From UBA5287 sp041672395 (lineage in GTDB: Bacteria; Bacteroidota; Bacteroidia; Bacteroidales; Dysgonomonadaceae): 64,000 nt of DNA. The notes below the pieces were generated by a model, which was given only the letters and a program-made list of their open reading frames with translations, did no database searches and was not told the DNA's origin. A program made the translations under genes and the position numbers. Below, piece by piece: positions 7,914 through 16,614 of the stretch. The stretch's first letter is position 1. The number at the start of each line of letters is the position of its first letter. The stretch is from the NCBI GenBank assembly GCA_041672395.1, contig JBAYZS010000004.1, positions 1-64,000 of the forward strand, read 5' to 3'.

Positions 7914-9347
7914 TTACATAAATAGCATATTCTGTAATATATAAACACCAGCACCTGCCAGATATCCAATTAAAGCAATCCATGAAATATGTTTCAGATA
8001 CCACTCAAAAGGAACTTTTTCCATTCCCATAAACACAACACCTGCTGCAGAACCAATAATCAGAATACTTCCTCCGGTACCGGCACAGTAAGCCAAGAAG
8101 TGCCAGAAAACACCGTCAGCAACAAAGTATTGTAACAATTCGGGGTTGGCTGCAGTAGCAATCATTGATGCATCGGCGACAGGATACATTCCCATTGCAG
8201 CAGCTACTAACGGAACATTATCTACAATTGCAGAAAGCAAGCCGATAGATATGCCTTGCGCATAAACATTAGGCATATGCTCTACCATATAATCGGCCAT
8301 AGTATTAAGGATTCCGGCTGCACCTAAAGCGTCCACAGCGAGCAGAATACCGAGGAAAAAAAGCAATGTAGCGTAATCTAAACGTTTGAGAATTGAATGC
8401 AGATTTGCTTTATGCAATTCAGGCATTCCATTCTTTTTATTGTACATAACATCGGTATACAACCAGAAAAGACTTACTCCAAACCAAACACCCATAAAGG
8501 GTGGAAGATGTGTAATTGTTTTAAAAACAGGAGTGAGTATTAATATTGCCAGTCCGAAAATAAGAATAATAACTCGTTCTTTAATGTTTATATAATTGAA
8601 CAAGGCAGGATTTTCTCCAATCTTGGGAATGTCTTTATCGTCAATTGTTCCCTTCAGTGCATGTTGGATAAGTATGGCCGGGATCACAATTGATACAAGA
8701 CTTGGTAAAAATAGGTGAGGTATAACGTTTGCTGAAATGTTTCCACCTACCCATAACATAATAGTTGTAACATCTCCGATTGGTGACCACGCACCACCAC
8801 TATTTGCAGCAATTACTATTATACTACCATAAATCCATTGCTCATGTTTATCGGGAACAAGTTTGCGAAGTAACATGATCATTATGATTGTTGTAGTAAG
8901 GTTATCAAGAACTGCCGACATGAAGAAAGTGATGAAAGTGAGCATCCACAATAAACGACGTTTGTGGCGTGTAGTTATTTTATCGGTAATAAAAGAGAAC
9001 CCTCCATGAACATCAATTATTTCAACAATCGTCATAGCTCCTAAAAGGAACAATAATGTCTGTGAAATATTACCAAGACTATCAATGATTTGTGAACTTA
9101 TAACAAATTCCCTTACTTGTTCTATAAATGGTTTGTTACTTAACGAATGAGAGTTATCTAAAAAATGTTGAAATTCATCACCGTTATATCCTGGGATTAT
9201 TTGTGGAGCAGCATACATGTAGATGATCCAGAGTAATGTTCCAATTAACAATGCTATTGCAGCTTTGTTAATTTTTAGAGGATGTTCTAGTGTGATAAGA
9301 AGATATCCGACTACGAAAATAACAATCATTAAAGCTATCATATTCAA
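7914..9347 (-). CDS. nhaD: Na+/H+ antiporter NhaD
   Basis: A 477-residue inner-membrane protein of the ion-transporter superfamily with about 12 hydrophobic segments. The composition and motifs are those of NhaD: LLFLLGAMTIVEIIDVHGGF, SAVLDNLTTTIIMIML with conserved polar residues in a helix break, NSGGAWSPIGDVTTIMLW, and the late repeat LLSAIVDNVPLVAAAMGMY and AYCAGTGGSILIIGSAAGV. It exchanges cytoplasmic Na+ (or Li+) for protons, serving sodium and pH homeostasis. Single gene, with its own promoter (9377-9409) and a probable terminator. Length is normal for the family. Confidence 0.93.
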   Translation of the reverse strand: MNMIALMIVIFVVGYLLITLEHPLKINKAAIALLIGTLLWIIYMYAAPQIIPGYNGDEFQHFLDNSHSLSNKPFIEQVREFVISSQIIDSLGNISQTLLFLLGAMTIVEIIDVHGGFSFITDKITTRHKRRLLWMLTFITFFMSAVLDNLTTTIIMIMLLRKLVPDKHEQWIYGSIIVIAANSGGAWSPIGDVTTIMLWVGGNISANVIPHLFLPSLVSIVIPAILIQHALKGTIDDKDIPKIGENPALFNYINIKERVIILIFGLAILILTPVFKTITHLPPFMGVWFGVSLFWLYTDVMYNKKNGMPELHKANLHSILKRLDYATLLFFLGILLAVDALGAAGILNTMADYMVEHMPNVYAQGISIGLLSAIVDNVPLVAAAMGMYPVADASMIATAANPELLQYFVADGVFWHFLAYCAGTGGSILIIGSAAGVVFMGMEKVPFEWYLKHISWIALIGYLAGAGVYILQNMLFM

Positions 9348-9376
9348 ATCATCATGTTTAATGTTTTTTGTGCTCG

Positions 9377-9409
9377 CAAAGATAAATAATTTAATGTAAT
9401 AGAACCAAA
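9377..9409 (-). promoter_or_regulatory. Promoter of nhaD (-33 and -7)
   Basis: TATCTTTG at 9384-9377 and TTTG at 9409-9406 on the minus strand, 21 bp apart, fit the Bacteroidota consensus TTTG-N19-21-TAnnTTTG. Confidence 0.75.
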
Positions 9410-9462
9410 GAAGATTGACTTTTCGTGATTTATGAAAAATAGAAATTATCTATTCTTAAAAA

Positions 9463-9493
9463 AAAGAGGATGCTCTTTTGGAACAACCTCTTT
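9463..9493 (-). terminator. Terminator of the gamma-carbonic-anhydrase-like gene
   Basis: AAAGAGG/CCTCTTT stem (9463-9469, 9487-9493) followed on the minus strand by a run of eight T. Confidence 0.75.
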
Positions 9494-9512
9494 CATATAA
9501 TTATCTGATTTA

Positions 9513-10034
9513 TTAATCTTCTTGCTTAAACCAATCTGAATACATTAAATAGTTCCCAGCTATTTTTTGATTCATTTCTTTCGATTGTTCAGGATCTACT
9601 TTTTTTACAAATTTTGCAGGAACACCAGCGTATAAACTACCGGGTTCTACCTTTGTTCCACTTAGAATAACGGCTCCTGCAGCAATAATTGCCCCTTCAC
9701 CAATTACAGCATGATCCAGAACTATTGCACCCATTCCAATGAGTGCCCCTTTTTCAATTTTTGCACCGTGAATAACTACATTATGACCAATTGAAACATC
9801 ATCATCTATCACAGTTACTGATTTCTTGTAAAGTGTGTGAACGACAGCCCCATCCTGAATATTTACCCGATTGCCAACCCTGATAGAATTTACATCACCC
9901 CTAAGTACAGCATTAAACCAGATGCTGCAATCTTTTCCAATCACAACATCACCAATAATAGTTGCATTATCTGCTAAATAAGTGTTTTCACCTATCTCGG
10001 GAGTGAAACCTCTTACTGATTTTATAAGTGCCAT
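9513..10034 (-). CDS. Gamma carbonic anhydrase family / hexapeptide-repeat protein
   Basis: A 173-residue left-handed beta-helix protein made of hexapeptide repeats. It carries the three histidines that bind metal in gamma carbonic anhydrases: VVHT, SIGHN and VIHG. Relatives include CamH/CaiE/YrdA-type proteins, some of which show carbonic anhydrase activity and many of which are uncharacterised, so activity is plausible but not shown. I place the start at MALIKSVRGF (10034): it matches the usual family N-terminus and avoids the 26-bp overlap with pepP that the upstream in-frame start (10073) would cause. It follows pepP by 13 bp and is probably co-transcribed. Confidence 0.88.
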   Translation of the reverse strand: MALIKSVRGFTPEIGENTYLADNATIIGDVVIGKDCSIWFNAVLRGDVNSIRVGNRVNIQDGAVVHTLYKKSVTVIDDDVSIGHNVVIHGAKIEKGALIGMGAIVLDHAVIGEGAIIAAGAVILSGTKVEPGSLYAGVPAKFVKKVDPEQSKEMNQKIAGNYLMYSDWFKQED

Positions 10035-10047
10035 TTTGTTTTCAAAA

Positions 10048-11838
10048 TTAAATTGGTTGAGTTTTGTTTTCAAGCCACTTCTTTTCCTCCTTATTAAGGT
10101 GTTTTTTAAGTTTATTGAAAACCATTTTATGATAATTGTTCAGCCATTTTGTCTCCTTTTTGTTGAGCATCTTCTTAATAATCGGTTTAGTATCAATATG
10201 GCACAGAGTGATAGTTTCAAAATTATAGAAAGTTCCAAATTCTTCTGTCTCTTTATATTTTTGAGTAACGATCAGATTTTCTGTACGGATTCCATGTTGA
10301 TCAGCCCGATAAATTCCCGGTTCGTTAGAAGTAACCATGCCAATTTGGAGCGTTGTGGAGTTTTCTTCAAGTCTAATATTTTGAGGTCCCTCATGTACAT
10401 TAAGAAAATGTCCAATTCCGTGACCAGTGCCATGCCAATAAGTTTCGCACCCATCCCATAACGGTCGTCGTGCCAGAACATCGAGTTGAGATCCACGTGT
10501 TCCTTCTGGGAATATAGCAGTTGCCAAAGCGATATGTCCTTTCAGCACATTAGTGTAATCAGCTTTCATCTGTTTGGTAAGGGGGCCGACAGCCCATGTA
10601 CGTGTGATATCTGTTGTCCCATCCTGATATTGCCCCCCCGAATCAATCAGAAGCAAACCCTCCGGTTTTATAGTTTTGCATGTTTCAGGATGAGCATGAT
10701 AATGCACAATTGCACCATTTCCGGCATAACCTGCAATAGTACTGAAGCTTTCGCCAACATAAAGGTCTTGTTGAAAGCGATATTCTCGTAATTTTACTTC
10801 AATATCAGTTTCTTTGACATCACCATTCGGGACAGCTTTTTCAAGCCACATATAAAATTTAACTAGTGCAACCCCATCTTTAATCATTGCATTACGGAAA
10901 CCTGCCAGTTCAGATTCATTTTTTCTGCTCTTCATCAAATCTACAGGTGATGCAGTGTCCATTATTTTGCAATGATCAGGAATGCTTTGATACAACTTGT
11001 AATTTATCTTATTGCCAGTTATACAGACTCTTGTTCCCTGTTTAAGGTTTGTTACATAATTAAAGATCTCATCATAGTCTTTTAAAGAAACACCCTGTTC
11101 TGTTAAAATGGCAGATGATTCATCAGTCATTTTTTTGGGATCAATAAAAATTATCGATTCATCTTTTGAGATGTAAGCATACGCAACCCCAACAGGATTA
11201 AATTCCACATCATTTCCCCGAATATTGAAAGTCCATGCGATTGTGTCAAGTGTAAGCAATATCAAACCATCAGCATCCATTTGGTCAAGCGCAGTATTAA
11301 TGCGTTCGATTTTACTTTTAGTCGTTTCGCCTGTGATATTTTCAGGAAGTGAGAACACTTTATTCTTTGGAATTTCCGGTCTGTCTTCCCAAATTACAGT
11401 GAAGGGGTCCAGCGATGTTTCCAGTTTTAGTCCTTTTGATTGTAATCTTTTTTGTAACTGAAGCGCATCAGAAGCTGCATAAACCAATCCATCAATTCCC
11501 ACAGTCTGTCCCTTGTTCAGTTGTGAGATAATCCATGAAATCATTTCTGGAGTTTCAGCTTGCCCCATTTTAAAGAGGTCAAAACCAGTCCCTTCCAGTT
11601 CATTGGCGGCTTGTAAGAAATAACGAGAATCAGTCCATACTCCAGCTTTATCAAGCGTGATTACTGCCGTTCCAGCTGAGCCGGTAAATCCACTAATCCA
11701 TTTTCTTGATTCCCAGACTTTTGGAGGATATTCACTTAAATGAGCATCAGTGCTGGGTACTATAAATGCCGACAAATTATTTTCTTCCATAAAACTACGG
11801 AATGCCTTAAGTCTTTGTGGAATATCATTTGTTTTCAT
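10048..11838 (-). CDS. pepP: Xaa-Pro aminopeptidase (M24B)
   Basis: A 596-residue cytosolic metallopeptidase that removes an N-terminal residue preceding proline. It has two creatinase-N-like domains followed by the pita-bread catalytic domain. The dinuclear-metal ligands are recognisable: Asp in LIDSGGQYQDGTTDITRTW, His in HGTGHGIGHFLNVHEGP, and Glu in SNEPGIYRADQHGIRTENL, followed by the C-terminal M24_C extension typical of the long eukaryote-like form. The start MKTND at 11838 (or MIMKTND at 11844) is chosen because the -7 element at 11863-11870 lies just upstream; the longer frame beginning at 11922 would start before the promoter and overlap the divergent folB. Confidence 0.93.
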   Translation of the reverse strand: MKTNDIPQRLKAFRSFMEENNLSAFIVPSTDAHLSEYPPKVWESRKWISGFTGSAGTAVITLDKAGVWTDSRYFLQAANELEGTGFDLFKMGQAETPEMISWIISQLNKGQTVGIDGLVYAASDALQLQKRLQSKGLKLETSLDPFTVIWEDRPEIPKNKVFSLPENITGETTKSKIERINTALDQMDADGLILLTLDTIAWTFNIRGNDVEFNPVGVAYAYISKDESIIFIDPKKMTDESSAILTEQGVSLKDYDEIFNYVTNLKQGTRVCITGNKINYKLYQSIPDHCKIMDTASPVDLMKSRKNESELAGFRNAMIKDGVALVKFYMWLEKAVPNGDVKETDIEVKLREYRFQQDLYVGESFSTIAGYAGNGAIVHYHAHPETCKTIKPEGLLLIDSGGQYQDGTTDITRTWAVGPLTKQMKADYTNVLKGHIALATAIFPEGTRGSQLDVLARRPLWDGCETYWHGTGHGIGHFLNVHEGPQNIRLEENSTTLQIGMVTSNEPGIYRADQHGIRTENLIVTQKYKETEEFGTFYNFETITLCHIDTKPIIKKMLNKKETKWLNNYHKMVFNKLKKHLNKEEKKWLENKTQPI

Positions 11839-11862
11839 AATCATGATTTTTTTATTGAACAA

Positions 11863-11870
11863 CAAATTTA
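11863..11870 (-). promoter_or_regulatory. -7 promoter element of pepP
   Basis: TAAATTTG on the minus strand matches TAnnTTTG, 19-25 bp before the chosen pepP start; it decides against the longer upstream start. Confidence 0.65.
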
Positions 11871-11882
11871 ACGATTTATTCT

Positions 11883-11890
11883 TACATTTG
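11883..11890 (+). promoter_or_regulatory. -7 promoter element of folB
   Basis: TACATTTG matches TAnnTTTG, 22 bp before the folB ATG. It is back to back with the pepP element, 12 bp apart, so the two divergent promoters overlap. Confidence 0.6.
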
Positions 11891-11912
11891 AAGATTAAAC
11901 AGATAAATATTA

Positions 11913-12266
11913 ATGAAGACAACTATTGAACTTAAGAATATGCGTTTTTATGCATATCACGGCGTGTTTCAGGAGGAAAGAATCTATGGGAACGACTTTA
12001 TCGTGAATCTGAGGATTGAAACAGATTTATCAAAATCTTTAGAAACAGATAACATTGATGATACCATCAATTATGGTGATGTTTATGAGTATGTTAAAAC
12101 CGAGATGGAAAAGCCGTCAAATCTCTTGGAGCACTTGGCCGGGCGCATATATAAGGCTATTAAATCAGCATTTCCAACAATTGATTTCCTTGAAGTACGC
12201 GTTTCCAAACTTAATCCCCCAGTAAATGGGAAAGTAGATAGCAGCGAAATCATTGTTTCCGATTAA
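11913..12266 (+). CDS. folB: Dihydroneopterin aldolase
   Basis: A 117-residue cytosolic enzyme of folate synthesis that cleaves 7,8-dihydroneopterin to 6-hydroxymethyl-dihydropterin and glycolaldehyde. The family pattern is clear: MRFYAYHGVFQEERIYGNDFIVNL at the N-terminus, the conserved Glu (QEE), DTINYGDVYEYV and a LLEHLAGRIYKAI segment that precedes the catalytic lysine of VRVSKLNPPV. Length is typical. It is the first gene of a run of four plus-strand genes, but lptB has its own promoter. Confidence 0.95.
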   Translation: MKTTIELKNMRFYAYHGVFQEERIYGNDFIVNLRIETDLSKSLETDNIDDTINYGDVYEYVKTEMEKPSNLLEHLAGRIYKAIKSAFPTIDFLEVRVSKLNPPVNGKVDSSEIIVSD

Positions 12267-12330
12267 GTAGATTTAATTACTTTTAAAAGATACTTGAGCT
12301 TTAACTTAATCAAGTTTACTGTTAATTTTG

Positions 12331-12338
12331 TATCTTTG
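12331..12338 (+). promoter_or_regulatory. -7 promoter element of lptB
   Basis: TATCTTTG matches TAnnTTTG and lies 17 bp before the ATG at 12355. Since the alternative start at 12328 is upstream of this element, it fixes the start at 12355. Confidence 0.7.
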
Positions 12339-12354
12339 CATAAATTTTTCCGAA

Positions 12355-13182
12355 ATGGATAAGCAAAAGGAAGATATATTGACCGATTCAGTTGTAGTTG
12401 ATTTTGCAGAACCAATTGAAAATGAGCTGCAAACAAATAATGGTACTACATTGCGAACAGATAATCTTGTAAAAAAGTATAAAAATCGCACAGTAGTTAA
12501 CCATGTGTCTATCAATGTGCGTCAGGGAGAAATTGTTGGATTGTTAGGTCCCAATGGAGCAGGTAAAACAACCACATTTTATATGACAGTAGGACTGGTA
12601 GTTCCTAATGAAGGGAATATATTTATTGGAGATACCAATATTACCAAATTTTCTGTTCACAAACGTTCTCAGCACGGCATTGGCTATCTTGCACAAGAAG
12701 CATCTATTTTTAGAAAGATGTCGGTTGAAGATAATATCCGTTCCATACTTGAGTTTACCGATTTGACTCCCAAAGATCAAAAAGACAAGTTAGAAAACTT
12801 GATTTCTGAATTTGGATTGCAGAAAGTTCGTAAGAATCTGGGCGACAGGTTATCCGGTGGAGAAAGACGTCGTGCCGAAATTGCAAGATGTTTGGCAAAT
12901 GATCCAAAATTCATCATGTTGGATGAACCATTTGCCGGTATTGATCCCATTGCAGTCCAAGACATACAATCGATAGTTGCACAGTTAAAATATAAGAACA
13001 TTGGTATACTTATTACCGATCATAATGTAGATGAGACACTTAGCATAACTGATAGAGCCTATTTACTATTTGAAGGTAAAGTCTTGTTTCAGGGTACTGC
13101 AGAAGAATTAGCAGATAATCCCACTGTTCGTGAAAAATATCTTGGTCGCGATTTTCAATTACGCAAACGCAAATTCGATTAA
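12355..13182 (+). CDS. lptB: LPS export ABC transporter ATPase LptB
   Basis: A 275-residue cytoplasmic ATPase that with LptF/LptG pulls lipopolysaccharide out of the inner membrane for the Lpt bridge. The nucleotide-binding domain has Walker A GPNGAGKT, a Q-loop (YLAQEASIFRKMSV typical of LptB), signature LSGGERRRAEIARCL, Walker B FIMLDEPFAGIDP and the switch His (ITDHNVDET). About 35 residues precede the usual LptB beginning (RTDNLVKKYKNRTVV), an acidic extension compared with the roughly 240-residue proteobacterial protein. The next gene, ruvX, starts one base after the stop, indicating an operon. Confidence 0.95.
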   Translation: MDKQKEDILTDSVVVDFAEPIENELQTNNGTTLRTDNLVKKYKNRTVVNHVSINVRQGEIVGLLGPNGAGKTTTFYMTVGLVVPNEGNIFIGDTNITKFSVHKRSQHGIGYLAQEASIFRKMSVEDNIRSILEFTDLTPKDQKDKLENLISEFGLQKVRKNLGDRLSGGERRRAEIARCLANDPKFIMLDEPFAGIDPIAVQDIQSIVAQLKYKNIGILITDHNVDETLSITDRAYLLFEGKVLFQGTAEELADNPTVREKYLGRDFQLRKRKFD

Positions 13183-13183
13183 G

Positions 13184-13609
13184 ATGGGAAGAATTCTTGC
13201 CATTGATTATGGGAAAAAACGAACAGGAATTGCCGTTAGCGATCCATTACAAATTATTGCAAACGGACTCACGACAGTAAATACAACTGAACTTTTTGAT
13301 TTTTTAGCTACCTATATTTCAAAAGAAGCAGTCACAGAGATAGTTGTTGGTCAACCCAAGCAACTCAATAACGAATTTTCCGAAAACATGAAACGCGTTG
13401 AGCCATTTGCTAACCGTTTAAAAAAATTATACCCATCAATTCCTATTGTTTTTTTTGATGAACGATTTACTTCAAAAATGGCTCATCAAACAATGATTGA
13501 TGGAGGATTAAAGAAAAAAGACAGACAAAATAAGTCGCTGGTAGATGAGATCAGTGCAACAATTATCCTGCAAGGATATATGGAAAGTAAAAGATTGAAA
13601 GGATTATAA
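13184..13609 (+). CDS. ruvX: RuvX/YqgF pre-16S rRNA nuclease
   Basis: A 141-residue RNase H-fold nuclease (YqgF family), known for maturation of the 16S rRNA 5' end and formerly called a putative Holliday junction resolvase. Family motifs: ILAIDYGKKRTGIAVSD with the first catalytic Asp, EIVVGQPKQLNNEFSE, and PIVFFDERFTSKMA with the later acidic site, then LVDEISATIILQGYM. The start at 13184 is chosen because it lies just after lptB's stop and the protein begins MGRILAIDYG; the longer frame from 13130 would overlap lptB. Followed by def after 3 bp. Confidence 0.93.
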   Translation: MGRILAIDYGKKRTGIAVSDPLQIIANGLTTVNTTELFDFLATYISKEAVTEIVVGQPKQLNNEFSENMKRVEPFANRLKKLYPSIPIVFFDERFTSKMAHQTMIDGGLKKKDRQNKSLVDEISATIILQGYMESKRLKGL

Positions 13610-13612
13610 ATT

Positions 13613-14170
13613 ATGATATTACCAATATACGTATATGGTCAACCCATATTAAGGAAAGTAGCAAAAGATATAGACCCGGCCACCTATCCCAATCTGCAAG
13701 AATTAATTAACAACATGTTTGAAACCATGTATCATGCTGATGGAGTGGGGCTTGCTGCTCCTCAAGTGGGATTAAATGATCGGATTTTTGTTGTCGATTT
13801 GAGTGTTATGGGAGACGAAGTTCCTGAGATGAAAGGTTTCAAAAAGACATTCATCAATCCTCATATTATTGAACGGACCGGTGATTTAAAAGAAGTCGAA
13901 GAAGGTTGTTTAAGTATTCCCGGAATACATGAAAAAGTTCCTCGCGAAGAAAGAATTAGAATTCAGTATATTGATGAAAATCTCGAACCACACGATGAAG
14001 AATATTTTGGATTTACTGCAAGATGTATTCAACATGAGTACGACCATCTTGATGGTGTTATGTTTGTGGATAAAATTTCACCATTGCGCAAACAGCTTAT
14101 AAAAAGTAAACTGACTGCAATGACAAAAGGAAAAGTCTCATGCAGCTACAAGGTTAAAACATTGAAATAA
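13613..14170 (+). CDS. def: Peptide deformylase
   Basis: A 185-residue metalloenzyme that removes the formyl group from nascent protein N-termini. All three family motifs are intact: GVGLAAPQVG (motif I), EGCLSIPG (motif II with the metal-binding Cys) and HEYDHLDGVMF (motif III with two metal His and the catalytic Glu position as HExxH). It starts 3 bp after ruvX and closes the lptB-ruvX-def operon; a terminator hairpin lies over its end and the pgl tail. Confidence 0.96.
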   Translation: MILPIYVYGQPILRKVAKDIDPATYPNLQELINNMFETMYHADGVGLAAPQVGLNDRIFVVDLSVMGDEVPEMKGFKKTFINPHIIERTGDLKEVEEGCLSIPGIHEKVPREERIRIQYIDENLEPHDEEYFGFTARCIQHEYDHLDGVMFVDKISPLRKQLIKSKLTAMTKGKVSCSYKVKTLK

Positions 14171-14176
14171 GATACT

Positions 14177-14206
14177 AGCCGTTAATCAGTCAAAAAATTA
14201 GCGGCT
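14177..14206 (+). terminator. Terminator after def, overlapping the 3' end of pgl
   Basis: A 10-bp stem AGCCGTTAAT / ATTAGCGGCT (one G-U) is followed by TTCTTATC. The right arm lies in the last codons of the convergent pgl gene, so the coding and terminator functions share sequence. Confidence 0.6.
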
Positions 14207-14913
14207 TTCTTATCTATAAACCAAACTACTTTTCCATAGACAGGATTGACTTTAGCAGCCGGGTATTTATTCTCAAAGCTTAATGCTGAATAAACAATTT
14301 CTTTAACAATCTCTGATTTTGATCTTCCCGTAACAAGAAAAACAATAATGTGAGCATTGTTAATTGTTTTGCCTGAAAGACTGATTCTTTTTTGTCCCGA
14401 ATCTGGATGTGTTCCAACTACACAAATATCGCTACTATCCCAAAGTCCTATTTGATGAGGAAAAATAGAGGCTGTATGTCCATCATTGCCAAGCCCTAAC
14501 ATTAATACATCAAAAGATGGCAGACCATTTCTCATTTCTACATTGTCAGTTAAAACTTTTGTATACCTTTCGACCTCTTTTTGTAAATCATCTTCACCAT
14601 AAATACGAAAGATATTCTTCTCAGGGACAAGAATATGGTCAAACAAATGTTCTTTCGTCATTTTGAAATTACTCTCATCGTTGACAGGAGATACACAACG
14701 CTCATCACTCCAAAAGAATCGGATTTTTGACCAATCCAAATCTGTTTTATCATTTGATGCCCAAAAATCAAACAATGACTTTGGAGTAGAACCACCAGAT
14801 AAAGCAATGGAAAGTTCTCCCTTTTTCCATAATTGCTCTTTCAATAATCTAGTAAATTCAACATTTAAGGATTCTATATCATCAAAAATCTTAATTTCAG
14901 GTTTCATATTCAT
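14182..14913 (-). CDS. pgl: 6-Phosphogluconolactonase
   Basis: A 243-residue cytosolic hydrolase for the second step of the oxidative pentose phosphate path, of the DevB/glucosamine-6-phosphate isomerase-like fold. Motifs: SIALSGGSTPKSLF (phosphate loop), WSKIRFFWSDERCVSP and LMLGLGNDGHTASIFPH with the conserved Asp-Gly-His. I start at MNMKPEIK (14913; 14907 is equally possible), because the longest frame would run 29 bp into zwf. It follows zwf by 13-19 bp and is surely co-transcribed with it. No gnd gene accompanies the pair, unlike the gnd-zwf-pgl order common in related genomes. Confidence 0.93.
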   Translation of the reverse strand: MNMKPEIKIFDDIESLNVEFTRLLKEQLWKKGELSIALSGGSTPKSLFDFWASNDKTDLDWSKIRFFWSDERCVSPVNDESNFKMTKEHLFDHILVPEKNIFRIYGEDDLQKEVERYTKVLTDNVEMRNGLPSFDVLMLGLGNDGHTASIFPHQIGLWDSSDICVVGTHPDSGQKRISLSGKTINNAHIIVFLVTGRSKSEIVKEIVYSALSFENKYPAAKVNPVYGKVVWFIDKKAANFLTD

Positions 14914-14926
14914 AATCAGTTCAGAT

Positions 14927-16447
14927 TTATAATTCACAATAAATTCCATCATCATTCAGGTTTTTGCAAGGATACCTCCAGGTGTTTTTGCCCTCAATAA
15001 GATCATCTGATTTATCGGGACCCCACGTACCGGAAGGATAACCCAGCAGTGGAATCGACGGATCATGCTCCCAGTTTTCGAGAATAGGTTGAACAAATTC
15101 CCACGTTCCCTCAACGGCTTCGTCGCTCATAAACAATGTGTTGTCGCCATTCATACAATCCAAAATCAATCTTTCATATGCTTCAGGAATATAATGATCG
15201 TTGAGGTCTGAATAATGAAAATCCATATTCACCATTTTTACATCATACCCACTTCCCGGCACTTTCATCCACGTTTTCAACAACATACCTTCATCAGGTT
15301 GTATACGAAGAATAAGCTGATTATCATTTTCGCCCTCTTTAGGTTTAAATATTTTTGAAGGTGACGGCTTAAAATGAACTACAATTTCTGAAACACGTGT
15401 AGGTAATCTTTTTCCTGTTCTAATATAGAACGGAACTCCTTCCCATCGGGAGTTGTCAATATAAAATTTTATAGCGACAAACGTTTCAGTGCGTGAATCT
15501 GGATTAACTTCACTTTCTTCACGATATCCTTTAATATGCTGACCTTTAACAGAGGACGTTGTATATTGCCCCCTAATAACATTCTGTTTTATATCTTGTT
15601 CTGTTAAAGGACGAAATGAACGGAAGACTTTCATCTTTTCGTATCTGATGTCTTCTGGTGTCGCCTTTATTGGCGGCTCCATGGCAACCAATGAAACTAG
15701 TTGTAAAAGATGGTTTTGAACCATATCGCGGATTGCTCCTGCATGATCGTAATAGCCGCCTCTGTCTTCCACACCTAAACTTTCAGCAGAAGTGATTTCA
15801 ACGTGATCAATGTAGTTTCTGCTCCATAAAGGTTCATAAATACCATTTGCGAAACGCGTAACCATCAGGTTCTGAACCGTTTCCTTACCAAGATAGTGGT
15901 CGATTCTGTAGATTTGATCTTCACGAAAAAAACTCAATAACTCTTTATTCAGTTTTTTTGCAGAAATCAAATCGTGACCGAATGGCTTTTCAATAATTAT
16001 CCTTCTGAAACCCTTGTAGTCATTTGTAAGTCCCTGACCATAAAGAAACTTGGGTATAAGAGAATACAATTTGGGGGGTGTGGCAAGATAAAATATGAAG
16101 TTATGCTGCAAATCACATTTCTTATTCAAATAATCCAGCTTGTCTTTTAATAATGAATACTCCTCATGATTTTCCGTATCTATTCCAAGATAAAATACCT
16201 TTTTAAGGAATGCATTCATTTTGTCGACCGGAGCATCTTTGAAATTAGAGAATTCTCTGATGCCATGCTTCATTTTGTCCCTGAATTTTGCATCCGTAAA
16301 CTTTGTGCGACTCACACCCAAAACGGCGTAGCCCTCAGGGAGAGTATCAAGCATAAATAAATCAAAAATTGCAGGGAGCAGTTTTCTATAAGTCAAATCG
16401 CCAGACGCACCAAAAATCACTAGTGCTTGGTTAGATAATTTTTTCAT
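14927..16447 (-). CDS. zwf: Glucose-6-phosphate dehydrogenase
   Basis: A 506-residue cytosolic enzyme oxidising glucose 6-phosphate to 6-phosphogluconolactone with NAD(P)+. The nucleotide-binding motif is VIFGASGDLTYRKLLP, the substrate/catalytic signature RIDHYLGKETVQNLMVTRFAN contains the active His, and EKPFGHD carries the conserved Lys. Start at MKKLSNQ (16447) gives the usual family N-terminus; the frame to 16477 adds ten unneeded residues. First gene of a zwf-pgl operon. I saw no clear TAnnTTTG element upstream. Confidence 0.96.
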   Translation of the reverse strand: MKKLSNQALVIFGASGDLTYRKLLPAIFDLFMLDTLPEGYAVLGVSRTKFTDAKFRDKMKHGIREFSNFKDAPVDKMNAFLKKVFYLGIDTENHEEYSLLKDKLDYLNKKCDLQHNFIFYLATPPKLYSLIPKFLYGQGLTNDYKGFRRIIIEKPFGHDLISAKKLNKELLSFFREDQIYRIDHYLGKETVQNLMVTRFANGIYEPLWSRNYIDHVEITSAESLGVEDRGGYYDHAGAIRDMVQNHLLQLVSLVAMEPPIKATPEDIRYEKMKVFRSFRPLTEQDIKQNVIRGQYTTSSVKGQHIKGYREESEVNPDSRTETFVAIKFYIDNSRWEGVPFYIRTGKRLPTRVSEIVVHFKPSPSKIFKPKEGENDNQLILRIQPDEGMLLKTWMKVPGSGYDVKMVNMDFHYSDLNDHYIPEAYERLILDCMNGDNTLFMSDEAVEGTWEFVQPILENWEHDPSIPLLGYPSGTWGPDKSDDLIEGKNTWRYPCKNLNDDGIYCEL

Positions 16448-16531
16448 TTTATTTGTTTTACTATAAATATTAAACAACTTTGCATTAAAAAGGTTGAACT
16501 ATGACCCATAGATTAATAAAAAGCGTAGGTT

Positions 16532-16562
16532 TTTGATATTTAAGAAAAATATAGTATCTTTG
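16532..16562 (+). promoter_or_regulatory. Promoter of the rpsF-rpsR-rplI operon
   Basis: TTTG (16532-16535), 19 bp, then TATCTTTG (16555-16562): a perfect match to the Bacteroidota sigma-70 consensus, 52 bp before rpsF. Confidence 0.85.
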
Positions 16563-16614
16563 CGCCTCTAAAATAGATTCTATTTTTTAATAATTAATAA
16601 TTAATAAATTAAGT

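Noticed and set aside
16448..16614. zwf promoter
   Set aside because: No TAnnTTTG on the minus strand at a usable distance; only the divergent rpsF promoter is convincing.
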